Assembly: GCA_963668445.1 (NCBI GenBank)
Contig: OY764335.1
Span: forward strand, 1,116,001 to 1,180,000
Direction of reading: 5' to 3'
Source: Poriferisulfidus sp963668445
GTDB lineage: Bacteria; Pseudomonadota; Gammaproteobacteria; Poriferisulfidales; Poriferisulfidaceae
DNA length: 64,000 nt
The notes beneath the pieces are model-generated. The model saw nothing but the letters and a program-made list of their open reading frames with translations, had not been told where the DNA came from and did no database searches. The position numbers and the translations under genes were made by a program. This document shows, one piece after another, positions 35,343 through 46,706 of this stretch. Positions within the stretch are counted from its first letter, which is position 1; each line of letters begins with the position of its first letter.

Positions 35343-36860
35343 ATGCAGGACTTCTCCATGCCTTTCTCGTTCATGTCCATGGACCTCTTCGTCGCGGCTC
35401 TGGACTTTCTGGCTTCGCTGCTGCTGCTCGGCATCGGGCTGCTCGTGCTGGCGCTCATGGCGATATATATCGTCGATGTCACGCAAACCCGCCACGCCGT
35501 ACGGCGCAACTATCCGGTCATCGGGCGCTTCCGCTATCTGTTCGAACACCTCGGCGAGTTCTTCCGCCAGTACTTCTTCGCCATGGACCGCGAGGAAATG
35601 CCGTTCAACCGGGCGCAGCGCTCTTGGGTCTACCGCGCCAGCAAGGACCTCGCCAACACCCTGCCGTTCGGCTCGACGCGCGACCTCACCCGGCCCGGCA
35701 ACATCATGTTCGTCAGCCACATGTACCCGACGCTGGCGCAACACGACACGCCGCTGCCCAAACTTACGATCGGCGCCGCCTGCGCCCATCCCTACGCGAC
35801 CGCGCACATCTTCCATATTTCGGCCTTGAGCTACGGCTCGGTCTCGAAAGTCGCGGTGCAGGCGTTGTCGCACGGCGCGGCCGCAGCCGGCTGCTGGCTC
35901 AACACTGGGGAAGGCGGGCTGTCGCTCTACCATCAGGAAGGCGGCTGCGATCTGGTCTTCCAACTCGGCACCGCCAAATACGGCGTCTGCGAGCCCGACG
36001 GCACCCTATCCGAAACGCGGCTGAAGCAGCTGGGCGAACTGCCGGCCGTCAAGATGTTCGAAATCAAGCTCTCGCAAGGCGCCAAGCCCGGCATGGGCGG
36101 CATTCTGCCGGCCCGGAAAGTGACCGAGGAAATCGCGCAAATCCGCGGCATCCCGATCGGCGAACGCTCCTCCAGCCCGCGCCGCCATCCGGACATCGGC
36201 AACGCCGACGAACTGCTGGACATGATTGCCCGCATCCGCGACCTCACCGGCAAGCCGGTCGGCTTCAAGACGGTGGTCAGTTCCGAACGGGCGCTGGACG
36301 AATGGATCGAGGCGGTCTTGCGGCGCGGCGCCGACGCCGCGCCGGACTTCATCACCGTCGACGGCAGTGACGGCGGTTCCGGAGCCGCGCCCATGCCCTT
36401 GTTCGATGCGGTCGGGCTGCCGCTGCGCGAAAGTCTGCCGATGACGGTTGACCGGCTACACCAAAGCGGCTTGCGCAAGCGGGTGCGCGTCATCGCCTCC
36501 GGCAAACTCATCAATCCCGCCGACATCGCCTGGGCCTTGTGCCTAGGCGCCGACTTCGTCAACGCGGCGCGTGCGTTCATGTTCGCGCTCGGCTGCATTC
36601 AGGCCATGCAATGCAACCGCAACACCTGTCCGACCGGCGTCACCACCCACGACCCTCGCCTGCAGCAGGGGCTCGACCCCGAAGACAAGGCCGTCCGCGT
36701 CGCCAATCTGGCGCGCAACATGGAAGCGCAGGTCGCGATGATCGCCCACTCCTGCGGCGTCTCGAATCCCCGGGAACTGAACCGGACCCATGCCCGCGTC
36801 GTGCAGCCCAACGGCCTGAGCCTGTCGCTGGAAGAACTGTACGCCACCAACCGCCCGTAA
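35343..36860 (+). CDS. FMN-binding glutamate-synthase-like protein
   Basis: 505-aa protein with one N-terminal membrane helix (about residues 18-42) and the FMN/Fe-S core of the glutamate synthase large subunit. Markers are KMFEIKLSQGAKPGMGGILP, FITVDGSDGGSGAAPMPL and CNRNTCPTGVTTHD, with three cysteines spaced for a 3Fe-4S cluster. The glutamine amidotransferase and C-terminal domains of true GltB are absent. Members of this group are used in various oxidoreductions; methylotrophs use a related subunit in N-methylglutamate synthase, but the other subunits are not here. The TGATG overlap with a five-codon frame upstream (35326-35343) is probably just the ribosome-binding region. Confidence 0.88.
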   Translation: MQDFSMPFSFMSMDLFVAALDFLASLLLLGIGLLVLALMAIYIVDVTQTRHAVRRNYPVIGRFRYLFEHLGEFFRQYFFAMDREEMPFNRAQRSWVYRASKDLANTLPFGSTRDLTRPGNIMFVSHMYPTLAQHDTPLPKLTIGAACAHPYATAHIFHISALSYGSVSKVAVQALSHGAAAAGCWLNTGEGGLSLYHQEGGCDLVFQLGTAKYGVCEPDGTLSETRLKQLGELPAVKMFEIKLSQGAKPGMGGILPARKVTEEIAQIRGIPIGERSSSPRRHPDIGNADELLDMIARIRDLTGKPVGFKTVVSSERALDEWIEAVLRRGADAAPDFITVDGSDGGSGAAPMPLFDAVGLPLRESLPMTVDRLHQSGLRKRVRVIASGKLINPADIAWALCLGADFVNAARAFMFALGCIQAMQCNRNTCPTGVTTHDPRLQQGLDPEDKAVRVANLARNMEAQVAMIAHSCGVSNPRELNRTHARVVQPNGLSLSLEELYATNRP

Positions 36861-36870
36861 GGAACCGCGC

Positions 36871-38103
36871 ATGGGCCTCGTGCATTCGCTCACCGTCATC
36901 GCCATCCTGCTAGGCCTCGGCCTGCTGCTGCGTCCGCTTGCCGCCCGACTGCGGCTGCCATTCGAAGCCGTGCTGCTGCTGCTCGGCTTCGCCTCCGGCA
37001 ACCTCCTGCTGAACGCCGACGACTTGGGCGTGTCCCCGGACATGCTGCGCCTGCTGGTGTTCTACCTGTTCCTGCCGATCCTGATCTTCGCCGTCGCCTA
37101 CCGCATCAACGCGCCCCGCTTCATCCACTTCATGCCCGCCATCCTCGCGCTGGGCCTGCCCATGGCGCTGGCGACCATGGGGCTGGTCACCATCCTAACG
37201 TACTACGGCGTCCACCAGACGCACGCCTTCCCTTGGCTCGCCGCATTGCTGACTGCCACCATCCTGATCGCCACGGACAGCCGGGCGCTCCGGTTTGCCT
37301 TCCAACACCTGAATCTGTCCGAAGACCTGCGCACCGTCGTAGCCGGCGAAGACATGCTGACGAGCGCTGTCGGCATCGTGCTGTTCAGCCTGCTGCTGTA
37401 CTGGGCGACCCATGCCGACATGCCCATCACCGGCGGCGATGTCGTGCTCGTGTTCTTCTGGAACCTGTTCGGCGGCCTGGCCATCGGCCTCATCATCGGC
37501 TTCCTGGCCTTGCTCTTTCTGCGCTTCCGACGCCCGGCGCCCACGGAAGGCGCCTTGCTGACCTTGCTGGTCGCCTACCTCTCCTATCTGGCCGCCGACC
37601 AGTTCGCAGGCGTCTCTGGCGTGACGTGTGTGCTGATCGCCGCCCTGATCATGGGCCGCACCATGCATCAGGACCTGCAGGCGACGCGCGACCACTTCGT
37701 CGACGAGTTCTGGCATTTCAACGCCAGCCTCAGCAGCTACCTGCTGTACCTGATCTTCGGCCTGAGCATCTCGGTGCACATGTTTCAGGAGCATTGGCTG
37801 GCGATATTGGTCGGCATCGGCTCCGTAGCGGCAGCACGCACGGCCGGGCTGCTGCTGGTGATGCCGCTCTTGACCCGGCCCGGCCGCTCCCTGGCGCAGC
37901 TGCCGGAACACGGCCTGCTGTACCTGACCGGCTCGCGCGGCGCCGTGACCGTCGGACTCGCGCTGAGCGTGCCCCCGCATCTGGACTACTACTTGACCAT
38001 CGAAGCCATCGGCTTCGGCGTGGTGCTGTTTACGCTTCTGGCGCAGGCGCCGCTGGTCGACTGGGCGCGGCAACGCCGCAACGCCCCGGCCGACGCCGCA
38101 TGA
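36871..38103 (+). CDS. CPA1-type cation:proton antiporter lacking the ND motif
   Basis: 410-aa protein with about 12 membrane segments, aligned over its length with NhaP/CPA1 antiporters. In TM5 the usual TDP reads TDS (residues 135-137, ATDSRAL). In TM6 the usual GESLLND reads GEDMLTS (residues 159-165), so the Asn-Asp pair that binds the ion in CPA1 transporters is Thr-Ser. It may carry another ion, act as a sensor, or be inactive. No cytoplasmic regulatory domain follows the core. It begins 10 bases after the glutamate-synthase-like gene. Confidence 0.85.
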   Translation: MGLVHSLTVIAILLGLGLLLRPLAARLRLPFEAVLLLLGFASGNLLLNADDLGVSPDMLRLLVFYLFLPILIFAVAYRINAPRFIHFMPAILALGLPMALATMGLVTILTYYGVHQTHAFPWLAALLTATILIATDSRALRFAFQHLNLSEDLRTVVAGEDMLTSAVGIVLFSLLLYWATHADMPITGGDVVLVFFWNLFGGLAIGLIIGFLALLFLRFRRPAPTEGALLTLLVAYLSYLAADQFAGVSGVTCVLIAALIMGRTMHQDLQATRDHFVDEFWHFNASLSSYLLYLIFGLSISVHMFQEHWLAILVGIGSVAAARTAGLLLVMPLLTRPGRSLAQLPEHGLLYLTGSRGAVTVGLALSVPPHLDYYLTIEAIGFGVVLFTLLAQAPLVDWARQRRNAPADAA

Positions 38104-38139
38104 GGCCGGCGTGCAGCCAAGCGGCGCTCGCCCTTGAAC

Positions 38140-38145
38140 TATAAT
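38140..38145 (+). promoter_or_regulatory. -10 element before dedD
   Basis: A perfect TATAAT lies 28 bases before the TTG chosen for dedD and overlaps an earlier possible TTG start (38134). That argues for the downstream start. No good -35 is visible. Confidence 0.5.
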
Positions 38146-38172
38146 GCGGCTTTCAGCCTCACCGCCCCGATT

Positions 38173-38640
38173 TTGGATCTCGCACTCAAACAACGGCTTC
38201 TGGGCGCCGTCATTCTGGTGTCGCTGGCAATCCTGATCATCCCGGCCCTGCTGGAGGCGCCGCGCCCGGATCTGGTCGAACCGGTCCAAGTGGACGAGCC
38301 TGCCGAACTGGCGTTCACACGCCTGCCGCCGCCCGACCGCATCGATCCTCCTCCGCTGCCGGAGACGCCCGAACCGATGCAGCTCGAACCGCGCGAACAG
38401 TGGTTCATCCAAGTCGGGCGCTTCGAGAACTTCGGGCTTGCCGAAAAACTGCGCGGCACGCTGCGCCAAGCCGGCTACCCGTCCGCACTGCACCCGCACC
38501 AGACCGCCGAAGGGACGCACCAGCGCGTCTGGGTCGGCCCCTACCGGTCCCAAGCCGAAGCCGAACATGTGCTGCACGACATCAAGGCCAAGCAGACTCT
38601 GAAGGACGCCCATGAGGGCTGGGTCGTCAAACGCCCATGA
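38173..38640 (+). CDS. dedD: SPOR-domain cell-division protein DedD
   Basis: 155-aa protein: cytoplasmic start DLALKQRLLGA, one membrane helix (VILVSLAILIIPALL), a proline-rich linker and a C-terminal SPOR domain (QWFIQVGRFENFGLAEKL, VWVGPYRSQAEAEHVL) that binds denuded peptidoglycan at the septum. The start is placed at TTG 38173 because related proteins begin MDxALKQRL and a -10 lies upstream; TTG 38134 would add 13 residues. It overlaps cvpA by ATGA and heads the usual dedD-cvpA-purF set. folC and accD, which often come before, are absent. Confidence 0.88.
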   Translation: MDLALKQRLLGAVILVSLAILIIPALLEAPRPDLVEPVQVDEPAELAFTRLPPPDRIDPPPLPETPEPMQLEPREQWFIQVGRFENFGLAEKLRGTLRQAGYPSALHPHQTAEGTHQRVWVGPYRSQAEAEHVLHDIKAKQTLKDAHEGWVVKRP

Positions 38641-39194
38641 GCCTGCTCGGCGCCGCCCTGATGGATGTCATCATCGGAGCCGTCATTCTGGTCTCCGGCT
38701 TCCTCAGCGGCTTGCGCGGCTTCGCCGAGGAACTGGTCACCCTGCTGGCTTGGATCGTCTCGCTGCTCGTCGCCTTCCAGTTCGCCTCGCCCGGCGCGGA
38801 ATACGTCCCCGAAGCGCTGGATTCGGTCAGCATCGGCGCCATCACCCAAGACCTGACTGGCTTCCATGCGCCGCTCGCCGGCCTCGTGCTGTTCCTGGCC
38901 ACGTTCATCCTGATCTCGCAGCTGCATCGCCTGTTCGGGCGCATGGTGGACAGCGGCAGCGTCATGCGCCGCGGCAACCGGCTGCTCGGCTTCGCGTTCG
39001 GCCTCCTCCGCGGCGCCCTGCTGGTGCTGGTGCTGGTGCTGATCGCCGGCACCACCACCATCACCCAGCAAACCTTTTGGCACGAATCGCGGCTGCTGCC
39101 GTATTTCGTCAACGCCAGCCAGCAACTCATCCCATGGATGCCGGACGAATGGCAAGAACACTTCCACTACCCGGCCGCCACGCCTTCGGCATAG
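38637..39194 (+). CDS. cvpA: CvpA family membrane protein
   Basis: 185-aa inner-membrane protein with four predicted helices and the family pattern MDVIIGAVILVSGFLSGLRG and FGRMVDSGSVMRRGNRLLGFAFGLLRG. CvpA is linked to colicin V export in E. coli and more widely to envelope and purine-related functions; its biochemical role is unclear. It precedes purF by 7 bases and overlaps dedD by ATGA, as in many gammaproteobacteria. Confidence 0.92.
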   Translation: MSLLGAALMDVIIGAVILVSGFLSGLRGFAEELVTLLAWIVSLLVAFQFASPGAEYVPEALDSVSIGAITQDLTGFHAPLAGLVLFLATFILISQLHRLFGRMVDSGSVMRRGNRLLGFAFGLLRGALLVLVLVLIAGTTTITQQTFWHESRLLPYFVNASQQLIPWMPDEWQEHFHYPAATPSA

Positions 39195-39201
39195 ACGCAT
39201 C

Positions 39202-40683
39202 ATGTGCGGTCTGATCGGCATCGGCGGACGCTATCCGGTTGCACACAGCCTGCACGAAGGGCTGAACGTGCTCCAGCATCGCGGCCAGGACGCCGCCGGA
39301 CTCACCACCTACGACGAGGACGGGAAATTCCACGAGCAGCGCGGCAACGGCCTGGTGCGCGACGTGTTCCGCAGCAAGAATCTCGCCCGCCTGCGCGGCA
39401 ACCTCGGCATCGGCCATCTGCGCTACCCCACCGCCGGCACGGAAAAATCCGAAGAAGCGCAGCCGCTGTACGTCAATTCCCCGTACGGCATCGCGCTCGG
39501 CCACAACGGCAATCTGGTCAATGCGCAGGAACTGCGGCAGGAACTGTTCCGCAGCGACCGGCGCCATATCAACACCAAGTCCGACTCCGAAATCCTGCTC
39601 AACGTCTTCGCGCACGAGCTGCTCGACCAGCCGGAGACTCCGACCGACCCCCAAAGCCTGTTCGACGCGGTGCGCGGCGTCAACCGGCGCTGCGTCGGCG
39701 CCTACGCCGCCGTGTGCCTGATCGCCGGCTGGGGCATTCTGGCCTTCCGCGACCCCTACGGCATCCGCCCGCTCGTGTTCGGGTCGCGCAACACCGATCA
39801 GGGCCGCGAACATATCGTCGCCTCCGAAAGCGTCGCGCTGGACATGCTCGGCTTCTCCTTGGAACGCGACCTGCTCCCGGGCGAAGCCCTGTTCCTCGGC
39901 CTCGACGGCGAGGTGCACAGCCAGCTCTGCGGTCCCAGCGACCGGTTCACTCCCTGCGTCTTCGAATACGTCTATTTCGCCCGCCCGGACTCGGTGATGA
40001 ACGGCGTCTCCGTGCAGCGCTCGCGCATGCGCATGGGCAAGCGCCTGGCCAACAAGATCCTGCGCGCCTGGCCGGACCACGACATCGACGTGGTCATTCC
40101 GGTCCCCGACACCAGCCGCACGGCAGCCCTCGAAATGGCCTACCAGCTGAACCGCCCCTACCGCGAGGGCTTCATCAAGAACCGCTACATCGGCCGCACG
40201 TTCATCATGCCGGAAGCGCATATCCGCCGCCAATCCGTGCGCCGCAAGCTCAACCCGATCCGCAACGAATACGAGAACGCCAACGTGCTGCTGGTCGACG
40301 ACTCCATCGTGCGCGGCACGACCTCCCGGGAAATCGTCCAGATGGCCCGCGACGCGGGCGCGCGGAAAGTCTATTTCTGCTCCGCCTCCCCGCCCATCCG
40401 GCATCCCAACATCTACGGCATCGACATGCCGAACGCCGACGAACTGATCGCGCACAACCGCGACATCGACGAAATCTGCGCGGCCATCGGCGCCGACCGC
40501 CTGATCTATCAAGACCTGCCGGATCTGATCGCCGCCATTCAGGAAGGCAACCCGGAACTGCGCCACTTCGACTGTTCGGTCTTCACGGGCGAATACGCCA
40601 CCGGCGTGCCGGACGGCTACCTCGATCGCCTGGCCCACCAGCGCCGCGCACCCGCTGGCTCCGAATCCGCCAAGACCGCCTGA
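39202..40683 (+). CDS. purF: Amidophosphoribosyltransferase
   Basis: 493-aa PurF, first committed step of purine synthesis. It begins MCGLIGI, so the catalytic Cys is residue 2 with no propeptide. The glutaminase domain holds LQHRGQDAAG and GHLRYPTAG, and the phosphoribosyltransferase loop is VLLVDDSIVRGTT. Length is that of the E. coli type, without the extra Fe-S cysteines of Bacillus enzymes. Confidence 0.97.
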   Translation: MCGLIGIGGRYPVAHSLHEGLNVLQHRGQDAAGLTTYDEDGKFHEQRGNGLVRDVFRSKNLARLRGNLGIGHLRYPTAGTEKSEEAQPLYVNSPYGIALGHNGNLVNAQELRQELFRSDRRHINTKSDSEILLNVFAHELLDQPETPTDPQSLFDAVRGVNRRCVGAYAAVCLIAGWGILAFRDPYGIRPLVFGSRNTDQGREHIVASESVALDMLGFSLERDLLPGEALFLGLDGEVHSQLCGPSDRFTPCVFEYVYFARPDSVMNGVSVQRSRMRMGKRLANKILRAWPDHDIDVVIPVPDTSRTAALEMAYQLNRPYREGFIKNRYIGRTFIMPEAHIRRQSVRRKLNPIRNEYENANVLLVDDSIVRGTTSREIVQMARDAGARKVYFCSASPPIRHPNIYGIDMPNADELIAHNRDIDEICAAIGADRLIYQDLPDLIAAIQEGNPELRHFDCSVFTGEYATGVPDGYLDRLAHQRRAPAGSESAKTA

Positions 40684-40687
40684 GGCT

Positions 40688-41257
40688 GTGGCCGCTCCCG
40701 CCGCTCCGGCGCCGACAGCCGCCGACTTGGCGCAAGCCGCCGATGCCCGCACCCAATTCCCGCAATGCCACTGCGACCCGATGTGCCTCGTGTCGGTCCG
40801 CGACCAGACCCTTAGCCTGCTGGACGCAAAGCATGTGCTCGAAACCTACCCCGTCTCGACCTCGCGCTTCGGCATCGGCAGCCGCGCCGACAGCCGGCAG
40901 ACCCCGCCCGGCGCCCATCGCATCGCGCAATGCATCGGCGCCGGCGCTCCGCTGCATACGATCTTCCAGGCGCGCCGGCCGCAGCCGCGGACAGCTCAGG
41001 TCGAAACCGCCCCGCGCGCCAGCGGCGAAGACTGCATCACCACGCGCATCCTGTGGCTGGACGGCCTCGAACCCGGACTCAACCAAGGCGGCGACGTCGA
41101 CTCCCGACAGCGCTTCATCTATATCCATGGCACCCACGAGGAAGGCCTTATCGGCCAGGCCGCTTCCATCGGCTGCATCCGCATGCGGGCAGCCGACGTG
41201 GCGCAAGTCTTTGCGCAGGTGCGCGTCGATACACTGGTGCTGATCCTGCCGGCATGA
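40688..41257 (+). CDS. L,D-transpeptidase family protein
   Basis: 189-aa YkuD-domain protein. The catalytic motif is IYIHGTHEEGLIGQAASIGC, with the His and the nucleophilic Cys followed by IRM. Such enzymes cross-link peptidoglycan or attach proteins to it, and normally act in the periplasm. No clear signal peptide is seen after the GTG start at 40688, so the true start may differ or the enzyme may leave the cytoplasm by another route. It follows purF by 4 bases and overlaps the glycerate kinase by ATGA. Confidence 0.82.
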   Translation: MAAPAAPAPTAADLAQAADARTQFPQCHCDPMCLVSVRDQTLSLLDAKHVLETYPVSTSRFGIGSRADSRQTPPGAHRIAQCIGAGAPLHTIFQARRPQPRTAQVETAPRASGEDCITTRILWLDGLEPGLNQGGDVDSRQRFIYIHGTHEEGLIGQAASIGCIRMRAADVAQVFAQVRVDTLVLILPA

Positions 41258-42486
41258 ACCGCCCCTCCATCCTGCACGGCGCTTTCGACGCGGCCGTGGC
41301 CCGCGTCCGCGGCGAGCACGCCGTCGCCGCATGGCTGCAACGCCGCCCCGATGCCGCCTTCGACCACCTGTTCGCCTGCGGCAAGGCCGCCGCCGCCATG
41401 ACGCTCGGCGCCCTGCAGGAACGCGACTTCGAACGCGGCCTGGTCATCACCAAGCACGGGCATCTGGATGCCGCTCTGGACGACTTTCCGCACTTCGCGT
41501 GCCTCGAATCCGACCACCCCGTGCCCGGCGCCGCCAGCCTCCGCGCCGGCCGGCAACTGCTCGAGTTCCTGGAGCAGGCGCCCGCGCACGCCTCCTTCCT
41601 CGCCCTCATCTCCGGCGGCGCCTCCAGCCTGGTCGAAGTGCTGGCGCCCGGCTTGGATCTGGACGCACTCGGCCGTCTGACCGAATGCCTGCTGCACGAA
41701 GGGCTCGCCATCGACGAAATGAACGCCGTGCGCCGCTCCGTCTCCTGCATCAAGGGCGGACGCCTCGCGCACTACCTCGCCGGCCGCCCGACCTGCACCC
41801 TCATGATTTCCGATGTCCCCGGAAACGACCCGGGCGTCATCGGCTCGGGACCCCTGACACCCATGCGGGAAGATCGCCTGCCGGATTCCCTAAGCGCGAC
41901 GGCCCGCAACATTCTGGACCGCGCCGCCGGCATGCCGGTGCCCGAACCCGCCGCCTTCCGCCGCCTGCAATCCCATATCGTCGCCACTCTCGAAGACGCC
42001 AAGGAGGCTGCCGCCCGCCATGGCGCCGAACAGGGGCTTGCCGTACACCTGCATCCCGAGTTCTTGGAGGGCGACGCCGCCGGCGTCGGACGCAAACTCG
42101 CCATCTGGCTTCAAGAGCCCGAAACGGCCAGCGGCCTGCACATCTGGGGTGGCGAAACCACCGTCCGGCTCCCGGACCGCCCCGGCCGCGGCGGCCGCAA
42201 CCAGCAATTGGCGCTGGCGGCCGCTTGCGAATTGGCCGGCGCGAATGGCATCCAGTTTCTGGCCTGCGGCACCGACGGCACCGACGGGCCGACGGACGAT
42301 GCCGGCGGCCTCGTCGACGGCATGACGCTGGCCCGCGGCCAGGCCTTGCAGCTGGACGCGGAGGATTTTCTGGCCCGAGCGGACGCTGGCTCCTATCTGG
42401 CGGCCACCGACGCACTCGTTACGACCGGTCCGACCGGTACCAACGTGATGGATCTGACGCTGGCGCTTAAGGCGGAAGCCTCCTGA
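41254..42486 (+). CDS. gckA: Glycerate 2-kinase (MOFRL family)
   Basis: 410-aa kinase with the DUF4147 N-terminal part and the C-terminal MOFRL domain. FACGKAAAAMTLGAL, LISGGASSLVEV, MISDVPGNDPGVIGSGPL and GGRNQQLALAAA are the family blocks. It phosphorylates glycerate to 2-phosphoglycerate, a step of the serine cycle used by methylotrophs and of glyoxylate/tartronate metabolism. The methanofuran/H4MPT genes in the window favour the first role, but this is inference. ATG 41254 overlaps the L,D-transpeptidase stop. It ends 13 bases from the convergent lpxH. Confidence 0.88.
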   Translation: MNRPSILHGAFDAAVARVRGEHAVAAWLQRRPDAAFDHLFACGKAAAAMTLGALQERDFERGLVITKHGHLDAALDDFPHFACLESDHPVPGAASLRAGRQLLEFLEQAPAHASFLALISGGASSLVEVLAPGLDLDALGRLTECLLHEGLAIDEMNAVRRSVSCIKGGRLAHYLAGRPTCTLMISDVPGNDPGVIGSGPLTPMREDRLPDSLSATARNILDRAAGMPVPEPAAFRRLQSHIVATLEDAKEAAARHGAEQGLAVHLHPEFLEGDAAGVGRKLAIWLQEPETASGLHIWGGETTVRLPDRPGRGGRNQQLALAAACELAGANGIQFLACGTDGTDGPTDDAGGLVDGMTLARGQALQLDAEDFLARADAGSYLAATDALVTTGPTGTNVMDLTLALKAEAS

Positions 42487-42499
42487 ACGATGCCGCGCC

Positions 42500-43222
42500 T
42501 CAGGCGGCCCGCTCCGGGCGCAGCCCGCTCGCATCCGCCACCAGCCAACTGCCCTGCTCGTACCAGTCGCCTAGCACTGCGCGCACCGCCGCCGCGCCAT
42601 CCAATTCGAACCGGTGCACCGCCGGCCGGTGCGTGTGCCCATGGATCAGCGCCCGAACCCCGGCCGCACGCATTGCCGTCCGCACCGCGCCCTCGTTCAC
42701 ATCCATGATCCGCATGGACTTGTCGGCGACCGCCTGCGCACTGACCTGCCGGAGCCGCTGCGCCATGCGCAAGCGCCACGCCCGCGGCAGCCGCTTAAGG
42801 GCCGCCAAGACAGCCGGATGCCGAATGCGGCGGCGGTAGCGCTGATACGCGACATCGTCCGTACACAGAAGATCGCCGTGCTCGATCAGGGTCGGCGTGC
42901 CGTACAAATCGAGAACCAGCCGCTCCGGCAAGAGCTCCATGCCCGTGCGCCGCGCGAACTTCGCACCGAGCAGGAAATCCCGGTTGCCGTGCAGAAATCG
43001 CACCGCCACGCCGGATGCCGCCAACTGCCGCACGCCCGCCAGCACTTCTGCCAGGCCTTCGGCCGGGTCGTCGTCGCCGACCCACGCTTCGAACAGATCG
43101 CCCAGAATGTACAGCGCCTCGGCCCGGCGCGCCTCCGTGGCCAGAAAATCCGCGAACACCGCCACCGGTGTCGCACGCCGCGCATCCAAATGCAAATCGG
43201 CAACGAACAATGTAAACGGCAT
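42500..43222 (-). CDS. lpxH: UDP-2,3-diacylglucosamine diphosphatase
   Basis: 240-aa LpxH, which releases lipid X in lipid A synthesis. Metallophosphatase motifs are all present: DLHLD, GDLFEAWVGDDD, HGNRDFL and HGHTHRPAVH. ATG 43222 (MPFTLFVADLHLD) matches the family. Shows that the organism makes lipid A through the LpxH route. Divergent from ftsH with about 180 bases between. Confidence 0.96.
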   Translation of the reverse strand: MPFTLFVADLHLDARRATPVAVFADFLATEARRAEALYILGDLFEAWVGDDDPAEGLAEVLAGVRQLAASGVAVRFLHGNRDFLLGAKFARRTGMELLPERLVLDLYGTPTLIEHGDLLCTDDVAYQRYRRRIRHPAVLAALKRLPRAWRLRMAQRLRQVSAQAVADKSMRIMDVNEGAVRTAMRAAGVRALIHGHTHRPAVHRFELDGAAAVRAVLGDWYEQGSWLVADASGLRPERAA

Positions 43223-43360
43223 GGCAACTCCCGTCCTGCCCCATTATAGGGGCCGCCGCCACCCGTGCCGGGCGGCGGCACAGCGGCTTGCAATCGGCGC
43301 TAGACGCCCCCATACTCAAAAAAGGCAGGCCCGGGCCGGAAATCTCCCCAAGCCAAAGTC

Positions 43361-43369
43361 TGGTATCCT
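43361..43369 (+). promoter_or_regulatory. Extended -10 promoter of ftsH
   Basis: TGGTATCCT, an extended -10, about 28 bases before the expected leader end; ATG 43405 is preceded by a good GAGGAAGG ribosome-binding site. No -35 is obvious. Confidence 0.45.
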
Positions 43370-43404
43370 AGCGATGTGCCGGATGCCTGCCGAGGAAGGC
43401 CTGA

Positions 43405-45333
<1,929 letters not shown>

Positions 45334-45358
45334 CCACGAGCCGGCCGCCGGCCCGCGC

Positions 45359-46687
45359 ATGCCCCGCACGCACTTCGGCACCGATGGAATTCGCGGGCGC
45401 GTCGGCACCGCGCCGATGACTCCGGACTTCGTGCTGCGCCTAGGCTGGGCCATCGGGCGCGTACTCGGCCGCGACCACCCGCAGCCGCGCATCCTGATCG
45501 GCAAGGATACCCGCCAATCCGGCTACATGTTCGAATCGGCGCTGGAAGCCGGCCTGTCGGCCGCCGGCGTCCATGTCCTGCTGCTCGGCCCCCAGCCGAC
45601 GCCGGCCGTCGCCCAGCTGACCTGCGATCTCGGCGCCTGCGCCGGCATCGTCGTCAGCGCTTCGCACAACCCCCACTACGACAACGGCATCAAACTGTTC
45701 GCCGCCGACGGCTCGAAACTGCCCGACGAGACCGAAGCGCGCATCGAGGCGGAACTGGACCGGCCGATGGACATTCGCCCGGAAACCCTGCCCGGCAAGG
45801 CCCAGCGCATCGCCGACGCCAGCGGCCGCTACTTGGACTTCTGCGCGAACACCGCCGCCGGCCTGCGCCTGGACGATCTGCATCTGGCCCTCGACTGCGC
45901 CCACGGCGCCGCCTACCGGATCGCCCCGGAATTGTTCGAACGGCTGGGCGCGAACGTATCGGCCGTCGGCATCGAGCCCAACGGCACCAACATCAACGAC
46001 GGCTGCGGCGCGACTTGCCCGGAATGCATCCACACCCATGCGCGCGCCTGCGGCGCCGATCTGGGACTGGCCGTGGACGGCGACGGTGACCGGCTCATCA
46101 TGGTCGACGAACAGGGCGCGCCCGTCGATGGCGACGACCTGCTCTACGTCATGGCGCAAGCGCGGCGCAAGCAAGGCTCACTGCATGGCGGCGTGGTCGG
46201 CACGCTCATGAGCAACCTCGGCCTGGAACAGGCGCTGGCAGATCTCGGCATCCCGTTCGAACGCGCCGCCGTCGGCGACCGCTACGTTCTGGAACGCCTG
46301 CAAGCGCTCGGCTGGCAACTCGGCGGCGAAACTTCCGGCCATATCATCTGCCTGGACCGGGCGCGCACCGGCGACGCCATGGTCGCCGCACTGCACACTC
46401 TCGAAGCCCTGCAAATTCTGGACCAGCCCCTGCATCAGGCTCGCGCCGGACTGCGCAAGCGCCCGCAAGTCATGATCAATGTGCGCTGCCCGAACGGCAG
46501 CGCCCTCAACGCACAGGCCAAAGACGCCGCACAAGCGGCGCAGCGCGAACTCGGCACCCGCGGTCGCGTGGTGCTGCGTCCCTCCGGCACCGAACCGGTG
46601 CTGCGCGTCATGGTGGAAGGCGAAGAACACGCGCAAGCTATGCGGCTGGCGCAAGGCATCGCCGATTCGATCGCCCCCAACGCCTGA
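45359..46687 (+). CDS. glmM: Phosphoglucosamine mutase
   Basis: 442-aa GlmM, converts glucosamine 6-phosphate to the 1-phosphate for peptidoglycan and lipopolysaccharide precursors. The serine loop is IVVSASHNPHYDNGIKLF, the metal site DGDGDRLIMVD, the sugar-binding loop GGETSGH, and the phosphate loop RPSGTEPVLRVMVEG. ATG 45359 (MPRTHFGTDG) is the family start; an upstream in-frame ATG would overlap ftsH. It starts 25 bases after ftsH. Confidence 0.96.
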   Translation: MPRTHFGTDGIRGRVGTAPMTPDFVLRLGWAIGRVLGRDHPQPRILIGKDTRQSGYMFESALEAGLSAAGVHVLLLGPQPTPAVAQLTCDLGACAGIVVSASHNPHYDNGIKLFAADGSKLPDETEARIEAELDRPMDIRPETLPGKAQRIADASGRYLDFCANTAAGLRLDDLHLALDCAHGAAYRIAPELFERLGANVSAVGIEPNGTNINDGCGATCPECIHTHARACGADLGLAVDGDGDRLIMVDEQGAPVDGDDLLYVMAQARRKQGSLHGGVVGTLMSNLGLEQALADLGIPFERAAVGDRYVLERLQALGWQLGGETSGHIICLDRARTGDAMVAALHTLEALQILDQPLHQARAGLRKRPQVMINVRCPNGSALNAQAKDAAQAAQRELGTRGRVVLRPSGTEPVLRVMVEGEEHAQAMRLAQGIADSIAPNA

Positions 46688-46706
46688 GGCCGGCGCATCC
46701 CAGCCT

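Noticed and set aside
35326..35343. Five-codon open frame overlapping the glutamate-synthase-like start as TGATG
   Set aside because: The ATG is part of the probable AGGA ribosome-binding region; five codons with no conserved pattern are not evidence of a leader peptide.
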